Shown here: one piece after another, positions 15,165 to 23,600 of the stretch | Layout: every line of letters starts with the position of its first letter | Position numbering within the stretch: position 1 is the first letter of the stretch | Assembly (NCBI GenBank): GCA_024696635.1 | Contig: JAILGP010000198.1 | Location: 1 to 36,173 of the forward strand | Direction of reading: 5' to 3' | DNA length: 36,173 bases | Source of the DNA: Eubacterium sp. | Lineage (GTDB): Bacteria; Bacillota; Clostridia; Lachnospirales; Lachnospiraceae | Made by a program: the position numbers and the translations under genes | Notes under the pieces: generated by a model | Databases searched by the model: none | Seen by the model: only the letters and a program-made list of their open reading frames with translations | What the model was told of the DNA's origin: nothing

Positions 15165-17198
15165 ATGAAACTATGGCATAAAATTCTTCTTAATTTAATG
15201 GTTTTTGTCCTTCTTGCAGGATTGGTGGGATTTATAATCAGATCATTATCTGGAGTAGCAACAAGTTCTCTCAATGAAGAAGGATATAAAATTACTTTTG
15301 GCCTCTTACTTGAGTGGCAGACCTGGGTGTATGGTGCTCTTGCTGGTTTGGTTATAGCTTTAATATGGCTTTTGTCAGGAAGCAATCTTGATTCTCTTTT
15401 GATGGAACATAGTGGAACCTTCTTGGGAAGTAAGAAGGGTAAACCTGATGTGGTAAGAGGGTCTTTGGAAAATAGTAGATTTCTTACAAATGCTGAGAGA
15501 GACAAGTATTTTCCTAAACATACCTATTCAGAACTTAATGGAGTAAAAAAAGATGGTATTCCAGTAAGAGCTGTCTTAGATAAAAAGAATTCTCTACAGG
15601 TTAATTTCCTTCCAGGAGCGCATTCTCTTATTATCGGTGCTACTGGTTCTGGTAAAACAACAACCTTTATAAATCCTATGATTCAGCTTCTTGCTTCAAC
15701 AGCAGCTGGAAGCTCAATGATTATGACAGACCCTAAGGGAGAGCTTTTTGATCTTCATTCAAATTATCTTGTGTCCAGAGGCTACAAGGTACTTCTGCTT
15801 GATCTTCGTGATACTTATTCATCTTCCAGATGGAATCCTATGGATGGTATATGGGATATGTATCAACAGTATGTTGATGCTGGAAAGGGTATAAAATTCC
15901 ATAAGGATTCAATGTCCAAATATCCGGATCTTAAAAGGATGGATGGAGAAGGTGAAGAAGGAAAGCCCTGGGTGGAATGGAGAGGAAAGGCTTATGCCGA
16001 TCTTACTCATTGCCAGGATGATGTATCAGTTACTCGTCAGCAGTATTATGATGAAATGTACGAGGATTTGAATGACCTTATCTCTGTTATCTGTCCTATA
16101 GAGAATGAAAAGGATCCTGTTTGGGAGAAGGGTGCACGTTCTATAATTATGGCTACCTGTCTCGCGATGCTTGAGGATTCAGAGGATGAACGACTTGGTA
16201 TGACTAAGGATAAGTTCAACTTCTTTAATATAAATAAAGCTCTTACAAATTCAGAAGATGAATTTGCAACATTAAAAGAATATTTTGAAGGACGTAATAA
16301 GCTGTCACAGGCATATACACTTTCTAGACAGGTTATGTCAGCAGCTGATACTACTCTTTCTTCATATATGTCTATTACATTTGATAAGCTGAATATGTTT
16401 AATGACCGAGGTCTTTGTGGTCTTACATCAGCAACTGATGTGCAGGCTGAAAAATTTGCTGATCAGCCAACAGCACTCTTTATGAAGATACCTGACGAGA
16501 AGGATACAAGACATGGACTTGCCGCTGTATTTATTCTCTGCATGTATAAAGCTCTTATCAAGGTTGCTTCTGCAAGAGAAGATCTTTCTCTCCCAAGAAA
16601 TGTCTACTTTATCCTTGATGAGTTTGGTAATATGCCTAAGATAGAGAAGTTCGATAAGATGATTACTGTTGGACGTTCAAGAAAAATATGGTTCAACATG
16701 GTTGTACAGTCATACTCACAGCTTAATAATGTTTATGGTGAGAAGGTGGCTGATATCGTTAAGTCTAACTGTGGTATGAAGATGTTCATTGGATCGAATG
16801 ATATTGGAACATGCGAAGAGTTCTCAAAGCTTTGTGGAAATATGACGGTGCGAACGAATTCCACATCTTCAAATGTTGGTTCCAGAGCAGGAGAGATGAA
16901 TATTTCTTCGCAAACACAGGTTAGACCACTTATCTATCCTTCGGAGCTTCAGATGCTCAATAATAAGGAGAGTACGGGAAATGCTATTATAGTAACATTT
17001 GGTAATTACCCTCTCAGAACTCAGTATACTCCAAGCTACCTTTGCCCATACTATAAGATGGGAAGGATGAACATGGAAGAACTGAGAAGTCATATGTTTA
17101 GAGCAGATGAAGTTTTCTATGATCTGGATGTCAGAAATGAAATCGTTCTTGGAAAGAGCGAGGACGAGGATGACGAAAATATGGATGAGACAGCATAG
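15165..17198 (+). CDS. VirD4/TraG-type coupling ATPase
   Basis: Membrane-bound hexameric ATPase that presents substrates to a T4SS channel. The 677-residue protein has two N-terminal transmembrane helices (about 8-28 and 52-72), then the VirD4 ATPase core: Walker A GATGSGKT (158-165), the family motif DPKGELF (189-195), and Walker B ILDEFGN (483-489) followed by GRSRKIWFNMVVQS. The C-terminus is acidic (EDEDDENMDE), a tail type that in VirD4 proteins often contacts substrates. Conjugative systems encode a relaxase nearby; none is present here, so its substrate is probably protein or an unlinked DNA. ATG 15165 follows AGGAGA. Confidence 0.93.
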   Translation: MKLWHKILLNLMVFVLLAGLVGFIIRSLSGVATSSLNEEGYKITFGLLLEWQTWVYGALAGLVIALIWLLSGSNLDSLLMEHSGTFLGSKKGKPDVVRGSLENSRFLTNAERDKYFPKHTYSELNGVKKDGIPVRAVLDKKNSLQVNFLPGAHSLIIGATGSGKTTTFINPMIQLLASTAAGSSMIMTDPKGELFDLHSNYLVSRGYKVLLLDLRDTYSSSRWNPMDGIWDMYQQYVDAGKGIKFHKDSMSKYPDLKRMDGEGEEGKPWVEWRGKAYADLTHCQDDVSVTRQQYYDEMYEDLNDLISVICPIENEKDPVWEKGARSIIMATCLAMLEDSEDERLGMTKDKFNFFNINKALTNSEDEFATLKEYFEGRNKLSQAYTLSRQVMSAADTTLSSYMSITFDKLNMFNDRGLCGLTSATDVQAEKFADQPTALFMKIPDEKDTRHGLAAVFILCMYKALIKVASAREDLSLPRNVYFILDEFGNMPKIEKFDKMITVGRSRKIWFNMVVQSYSQLNNVYGEKVADIVKSNCGMKMFIGSNDIGTCEEFSKLCGNMTVRTNSTSSNVGSRAGEMNISSQTQVRPLIYPSELQMLNNKESTGNAIIVTFGNYPLRTQYTPSYLCPYYKMGRMNMEELRSHMFRADEVFYDLDVRNEIVLGKSEDEDDENMDETA

Positions 17199-17213
17199 TT
17201 ACTTGTTATTTAT

Positions 17214-17242
17214 AAAAGATTTTAGTTTCTAAAAAATCTTTT
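17214..17242 (+). terminator. AT-rich hairpin after the coupling ATPase gene
   Basis: AAAAGATTTT (17214-17223) can pair with AAAATCTTTT (17233-17242). With only one G-C pair it is weak; it may be a poor terminator or chance in AT-rich sequence. Confidence 0.3.
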
Positions 17243-17269
17243 AATTAAAATTCTTAAGGGAGTACTTAA

Positions 17270-18337
17270 ATGAAAAAATTCCTGTATACTGCCATCTTAA
17301 TATCAGCTGGTTTGTCAGTTTTCTTTGGAGAAGATCTGGGTCTTATCTCTAAATTTCCTGGTGATCATTTTAGAGATGTTTCAAGGGTTTATGCTGAAGA
17401 TTTAGATGGGGATGGATATGATGATGAAACTGGAACTGCACTTGATGGTGTACAGGAAGGGGATTCGGAATATTTTGATTATACAGGAGAATTGGATCCT
17501 ATAACTGGAAAACCACTTTATGTAACTGAAGATGAAACGACTGGTATAGTTAAGATCAATGACAATTATAGTTATGATTTTGATAATATGCTTTATGTTT
17601 TTCCTGTTTCTGGGGGATCCTTTGGTTGTTCAGTGGCTGACGGAATGATTACTACAGGAGCTGTTCAGCTTGCTAAGGCAGGAGAGTACAATCTTTCGGT
17701 TTATAAGGATGGAGAAAAGGTTGGAGATTCACCTGCAAAGGTGTCCGATGCTGGAACCTATACGGTTATTACATGGGATAATACTAATGAAAAGCAGCTT
17801 ATGTCCTTTACAATAATTCCTAAAACTACTGGAAAGATCAATCAGTATCTTATGCCCGATGGATTTGTAGTCGAGTCTGTAAAGCGGGATGGAGTTGAAA
17901 CTGATAGAGTTTTTGGTCTTGTGGATATGTCCAAGGATGGATATTATGATATTTCGTATTCATGTACTACTACAGGACTTGATTATAATCTTCAGGTTTA
18001 TATTGATCATATACCTCCTCAGGTTATATTTGAAGGAGTTGATAGTGATAATAAGGCTAAGGGGCCTGTGACAATTAAAGGCTTTGAAGATGGGGATACA
18101 ATTAGTATAAAACTGGATGATAGAAACATTAGGCTAGATTCTGATCATACACTTAAAGATAGTGGTTACTATAAAGTATCTGTTTATGATCAGGCAGGAA
18201 ATGTGACTCAACGGAGTTTTACAATTATGCTATATCTTAATGTGAAAACGACAGTTTTGTTAATATCATTTTTGGCAATAATCATTGGTGTGATAGTTGC
18301 ACTATATATTACTAGAAAACGACTTAGAGTAAGATAA
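17270..18337 (+). CDS. Membrane-anchored extracellular beta-domain protein
   Basis: A 355-residue protein of unknown function. An N-terminal signal or anchor helix (about 3-20) is followed by a short segment and a calcium-loop-like acidic motif DLDGDGYDDETG (44-55), similar in spacing to dockerin or thrombospondin-3 loops. Two or three Ig-like beta regions follow, for example AGEYNLSVYKDGEKVG, SKDGYYDISYSC and DSGYYKVSVYDQAGNV. The last resembles bacterial Ig-like domains ending in VYDxAGN. A C-terminal transmembrane helix (about 327-347) and basic tail (TRKRLRVR) place the bulk outside the membrane. It lies between the coupling ATPase and the VirB6-like gene with short spacers and a good AAGGGAG ribosome binding site, so it is probably an envelope part of the machine. 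Confidence 0.75.
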   Translation: MKKFLYTAILISAGLSVFFGEDLGLISKFPGDHFRDVSRVYAEDLDGDGYDDETGTALDGVQEGDSEYFDYTGELDPITGKPLYVTEDETTGIVKINDNYSYDFDNMLYVFPVSGGSFGCSVADGMITTGAVQLAKAGEYNLSVYKDGEKVGDSPAKVSDAGTYTVITWDNTNEKQLMSFTIIPKTTGKINQYLMPDGFVVESVKRDGVETDRVFGLVDMSKDGYYDISYSCTTTGLDYNLQVYIDHIPPQVIFEGVDSDNKAKGPVTIKGFEDGDTISIKLDDRNIRLDSDHTLKDSGYYKVSVYDQAGNVTQRSFTIMLYLNVKTTVLLISFLAIIIGVIVALYITRKRLRVR

Positions 18338-18355
18338 ATAATTGGGAGTAAACTT

Positions 18356-20503
18356 ATGGTTTGTTATGGCTTAGATATAGCCGGTACAATTGAAGATAAA
18401 ATCAAGGGTTGGTGGGTAGAATTCCTGGAAAATGTTATCTGGAGAGTATTTTACTGGTTTGAAATACTTTTCTGCAAAACACTCTACTATTCCGAACAGC
18501 TGATTAATGTCTTTACCGGTGAGAAAAAAATTGAATATGGACCAGATGGTTCCGAAACCAAGACTACTCTTATAAGAGTTTTCTTCTTTCATGATAGTGT
18601 AAGAGGAATATATGGGGCGATGGCTTTGATTGGAATTACATTTGCCTTTGTTTTTGCTATAGTAGCTGTTGTTCGTAAGATTATGGATCTTAGAGATAAA
18701 CAGCAGGGTATGACCCTTGGGGTAATAATAGGTAACCTTTTTAAGTCCATAATTATGATAGCAAGTATGAATCTGATTATGCTTATAGCTTTAGCTACAA
18801 CAGATATTCTTGTTACCCAGGTAAGCATGGCGGTTACTAATTCAGGAAACTTTGTGCATGGTGCTAACACTATAACATTTACAGATGAGCAGTATGCTAC
18901 CATGGGCAGGATATTTAATACAATAGGCAATTATTCAATCAATCCTTCTTATAGATCGCGTTATAATATAAATGCTTGTTATAATGATATAAGAGGTGAT
19001 TTAAAAACATTAGCTGATCAGGGAGTTTTCAATTATCACTATGTTACATATAAAAGTGGCAGTGATTCAGTTGTGGAACCTACATGGCAGAGTCTTCTTG
19101 AGGATTTAGCCAAATCTTATGATTATAATAAGGAAGTTCCTCTTGATTCCTATGATGATGGTATGACATCAGCATTGCTTGGAATAATGGATACCATGAA
19201 GAAGAATTCTGATATTAAGGTTCTTCAAAGCTATGAAAGACATGTATATACAGATACTAATAATATATCTATGGATAGAATTATGTTTTTGGTTGGTACC
19301 ATGGGAAATCTGGATGGTGGTGCAGCAGCACGTGTAGATACCTATAATGTAAGTCCATCCTTTGGGGATGCTGTAAGGTCGCCTTTTTATAATGGAGAAA
19401 CCAGTATATATAAGTATTCAGAAGTTCGTAAATCTTTTGATCCTTCACCGGCTAAAACCAATTATGCATTAGTTTATGTAGCTACAATAGCAATGCTTCA
19501 GGAAATAGCTGTAATCATAGTTAACTGTTCTGTTAGAATATTTAACCTGCTTACACTGTATCTTGTTTCTCCACTTGTGATATCAGCTGTACCTATGGAT
19601 GATGGGGCAAAGCTGAAACAGTGGACAACTGCTTTTCTTGTACAGCTCCTCGGAGTTGTAGGAATGGTACTTTCACTTAGGGTTTTCCTTATGTTCCTAC
19701 CTATTATATGGGGAGATGAATTAAAGGTATCAGATAATATACTGGTTTCTTTGGTCATAAAAATAATTATTACATATGGTGCTATCACTGCTGTAAGCCG
19801 TGTAAATGGTATCATAACAGGTATTCTTGCTGATAGTGCAGGAATGCAGGCTATTTCTGCTGGTGATATGAGAAAGGAAGTTACAGAGTCTACAGTTGGT
19901 CAGACTCTTGGATCATTGACAGGTTCTCATATTTCTGGAAAAGTATGGAGCAAAACTGGTGGAAAACTTCTTGGTAAAGTTGGCATCGGTCCCGGCGCTA
20001 ATGAACCAAGTGGCGGCGGTGGCGGCGGCGGTGGTGGCGGCGCCGACGATAAGAAAAAGGATCCTGAAAAGACCGCTAAGGAAGATGTTAAGAAGGATCG
20101 TCAGAAGCAGCGTGATATTAAGCAACTGAAGAATGATATCGATTATGCTTCACAAACCGGTAAGAACTTGCAAGGCAAGAAGGTTGGCGGTGAGAAACTT
20201 GATACCATGAAGAGACAGCTTTCATATATGGAGAATGGTATGAGCAGGGAGGAAGCTGGTTATGCTGCTGAAGAAAGCATTGCACAGGATAAGATCGATA
20301 GAGAAGCAGATGCTGAATATCAAGCTAAGGTTCTAAGAAATCCACCTCCTTCAAGACTTCCAAATAATCAAAGAAATAGTGCAAATCCTGCTCCTAGACC
20401 ATTAAATAATAATGGAAATGGAACCGGAAATGGAACCGGAAATGGAACCGGAAATGGAAATGAAGATAACAATCTACCACCAAATCAAGGTAATCAAGTT
20501 TAA
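18356..20503 (+). CDS. VirB6/TrbL-type polytopic T4SS membrane protein
   Basis: Predicted inner channel component. The 715-residue protein starts with an amphipathic segment, then helices at about 84-110 and 128-155, a long soluble loop (about 165-370), and a second cluster of helices (about 370-500) with the TrbL/VirB6-like stretch LLTLYLVSPLVISAVPMDDG and TAFLVQLLGVVGMVLSLRVFLMF. From about 545 the sequence becomes a non-globular tail: a run of glycines, a charged helix (DKKKDPEKTAKEDVKKDRQKQ...) and a Gly/Asn/Thr repeat encoded by three perfect 12-bp units at 20414-20449. VirB6-like proteins with long hydrophilic tails are known in Gram-positive systems. GGGAG precedes ATG 18356. It is followed by a strong hairpin and the VirB4 gene. 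Confidence 0.83.
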   Translation: MVCYGLDIAGTIEDKIKGWWVEFLENVIWRVFYWFEILFCKTLYYSEQLINVFTGEKKIEYGPDGSETKTTLIRVFFFHDSVRGIYGAMALIGITFAFVFAIVAVVRKIMDLRDKQQGMTLGVIIGNLFKSIIMIASMNLIMLIALATTDILVTQVSMAVTNSGNFVHGANTITFTDEQYATMGRIFNTIGNYSINPSYRSRYNINACYNDIRGDLKTLADQGVFNYHYVTYKSGSDSVVEPTWQSLLEDLAKSYDYNKEVPLDSYDDGMTSALLGIMDTMKKNSDIKVLQSYERHVYTDTNNISMDRIMFLVGTMGNLDGGAAARVDTYNVSPSFGDAVRSPFYNGETSIYKYSEVRKSFDPSPAKTNYALVYVATIAMLQEIAVIIVNCSVRIFNLLTLYLVSPLVISAVPMDDGAKLKQWTTAFLVQLLGVVGMVLSLRVFLMFLPIIWGDELKVSDNILVSLVIKIIITYGAITAVSRVNGIITGILADSAGMQAISAGDMRKEVTESTVGQTLGSLTGSHISGKVWSKTGGKLLGKVGIGPGANEPSGGGGGGGGGGADDKKKDPEKTAKEDVKKDRQKQRDIKQLKNDIDYASQTGKNLQGKKVGGEKLDTMKRQLSYMENGMSREEAGYAAEESIAQDKIDREADAEYQAKVLRNPPPSRLPNNQRNSANPAPRPLNNNGNGTGNGTGNGTGNGNEDNNLPPNQGNQV
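20414..20449 (+). repeat. Three perfect 12-bp coding repeats in the VirB6-like tail
   Basis: GGAAATGGAACC is repeated three times (20414-20425, 20426-20437, 20438-20449) with partial copies on both sides. It encodes a Gly-Asn-Gly-Thr repeat. Confidence 0.9.
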
Positions 20504-20530
20504 ATTACGATAATTATGTTAATGATAAGT

Positions 20531-20568
20531 GTCAAAATGTTCTCCTTATTAAGGAGTAACATTTTGAC
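20531..20568 (+). terminator. Long near-perfect hairpin between virB6-like and virB4-like genes
   Basis: The arm starting GTCAAAATGTT (20531) pairs with the arm ending AACATTTTGAC (20568), and the inner arms CTCCTTA/TAAGGAG also pair, with one bulged base. This stem is about 18 bp. No T-run follows, so RNA processing, stabilisation or attenuation is as likely as termination. Confidence 0.6.
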
Positions 20569-20631
20569 CTTATGGTGTTTATATGGTTTTCTTTATTTTT
20601 GTTAAATAATAAAATCAATCAGGTATAAAAC

Positions 20632-23600
20632 ATGAGATTAATCCCAGGAAAAACTAAAGTAAAGATTGAAATCTTTAAAAGCATAACTTTGGCGGACCTT
20701 ATAATAGGTTTAGTCGGTTTATCACTGGCTGCCCTTTGTACCATAACTTCTCTTCCAGGCCGTTGGATAATAGCTCTTGTTATAGTAGCTATTTTTGCCA
20801 TGCTTCTATTAAGACTGGATGATGACCCAATGTATGTTTTTATTTGGCATATGCTGAGATATCTTGCTTATCCAAGACGTTATCAGAGAGTGTATAAGGA
20901 TGATGATATAGTTCGTATGTCCAATGGTAGCAGACAGGATAATCTTGATGCTTTTTTTGATGGTGGCGATGTTTCTGAAGAAGAGAAGGCTTTAAAGCTG
21001 GAGGAAGAAAAAGCTAAGAAGCAGGAACTCAAGGCTATTATAAAAGAAGAGAATAAAATTCTTAAAAGTAAGGAAGCTACAGAAGAAGAAAAAAATGCTG
21101 TATGGGCTGCAAGAGCTGCTAGAACAGCTGAAAAGAAAAAAGAAAAGGAATCCACAAAGGAGGCCGATGCCAGCTTTAATGATATAAGTGAAATTATGCC
21201 TTATACAGGTATTAAAGATGGTTTTATTGAGTATGCAGGACAATACTATGGTAGTGTTATAGAGGTGGATCCTGTTGAATTTAGATTTTTCTCTCAGTAT
21301 AGACGTAATAATTCTATCGAAAATTGTTTTGGTAAGATTCTCAGAGGCTTTTCTGGTGATTATGGTGCAAATATAGTTAAACTTCAGCGCCCGATAATCT
21401 ATGATAAATATCTAGATTTAGAATATGATAAGCTTGATGCGTTGAAAAAATCTTATGAAAGTGGCCTTTATACAGAAGAAGAGCTTCAGGCTAGGGTTGA
21501 GATTCAGTATGATCGTATAAATGATATTAGAGAACTTTGCGATGGTAAAAAGGTTATTGAATCTTTTTATTATATTGTTCTTTATGAATCAGATAAGAGC
21601 AGGCTTGATATTATGACAAAGCAGGCTGTTCTTGCTCTTAAACAGGGTGAGCTTAATGTTACCAGACTTGGAGATAAAGAGCTTGCTATATTCCTTAAAT
21701 ATACCAATAATCTTGATTTTGAAGAAAATGAAATAGACAGTATTCCTGAAGATCAGTGGATTAACTGGACTATGCCGGAAAGTCTTAAGTTTTCTATGCG
21801 TAGAATTGAAGTTAATGGGCTTGTTACTCACAATATGAGAGTAATAAGTTATCCTTCAGCTGTTGGTGATGCTTGGTTGGCAGGGGTTATGTCCTTCCCT
21901 AGTACTAAGGTTGTGGTTAAAGCTACACCTATGGATAGCGCAAAGGCTATTAGGGCAATAGACCGTTCTTTGGCTGAGTTAAGAGGTCAATATATGAATA
22001 CCAGTATTGATTCTAAGATGCTGGAGTTACAGGAGCATATTGAAACTCTTTCCTCCTTGCTTGTAACATTACAGCAGGAAAATGAAGCTCTGTTATTGGT
22101 TAATATTTATATAACTGCATATGATGCTGCACTTACAGAGAGTACACCAACACTTTCAGAGAATTTCAAGACTGAGATGCCATATGTGGCTGATATGAAG
22201 AAAACTGTAAGAAGAAGCTGGAGCGAAGCAGGTATGAGGCTTTCTGGAATGGATTTTCTTCAGATTCAGGCCTTTATTGGTTCGCAGATTTCAGCTTATG
22301 ATCCACTTATTAGAGAGGCCAGGGGAATTCCTTCTAATACAATAGCGGGAATGTTTCCTTGGATTTTTGCGCATATTTCTGATATGGGTGGTATTAAGCT
22401 TGGAGAATCTGAGGGGGTACCTGTATTTATTGATTTCTTCAGGAGAGATGACGAAAGAGTTAATTCAAACATGGTAATCGTTGGTAAGTCTGGTTCAGGT
22501 AAGTCTTATGCAACCAAGTCACTTCTGACGAATCTTGCTTCTGAAGATGCTAAGATATTTATACTTGACCCAGAAAATGAATATTCTGAGCTTGCTCATA
22601 CCTTACATGGAAAGGTTATCAATGTTGGAAATGCGATGTATGGAAGACTTAATCCATTTCACATTATAACGGCTTTGGATGATGATGAGGCCGGTAATGA
22701 AGGTGGTGGCCCGGGTGGAAGCTTTGCAACCCATCTTCAGTTCCTGGAGGAGTTTTTCAAGCAGATTCTTCCAGACATTGACAAAGATGCTCTTGAATAT
22801 CTTAATTCCCTTGTTGAAAGATTATATCTTGATTTTGGTATTACACCTGAAACTGATCTTTCTAAGCTTTCTGCCGGGGATTATCCTATATTTGATGACT
22901 TATATGACATAATTTTGTCCGAATTTGAAAGAACAAATAATGAGTATTTAAGACAGCTTCTGAGATCACTTGTAAATTACATTTCTAAGTTTGCAACAGG
23001 TGGACGTAATGCAAATATATGGAATGGTCCATCTACAATCACTACAGATGAGAACTTCTCTGTATTTAATTTCCAGTCTATGCTGGCAAACAGAAATTCC
23101 ACAATTGCTAATGCTCAGATGCTTTTGGTACTTAAGTATATAGATAACGAAATAATAAAGAACAGGGATTATAATTTTAGATATGGATTAAGCCGTAAGG
23201 TTGTAGTTGTAATTGATGAGGCGCATGTCTTTATTGATACCAAATTCCCAGTTGCTCTTGACTTTATGTTCCAGCTGGCTAAGCGTATCCGTAAGTATAA
23301 TGGTATGCAGATTGTTATTACACAGAACATTAAGGATTTTGTGGGAAGTGAAGAGATAGCAAGAAAATCAACGGCTATCATAAATGCTTGTCAGTATAGT
23401 TTTGTATTTGGACTTGCACCAAATGATATGAATGACCTTGTTAAGCTATATGAAAAAGCTGGTGGAATAAATGAAACAGAACAGGAAGATATTCTTGGTG
23501 CAAAACGTGGACAGGCATTTACTATAATGAGTCCTACTTCAAGATCCTCCTTTACCATAGATGTTCCATCATCTTTTGTTGATATGTTTGAAAATCCAAA

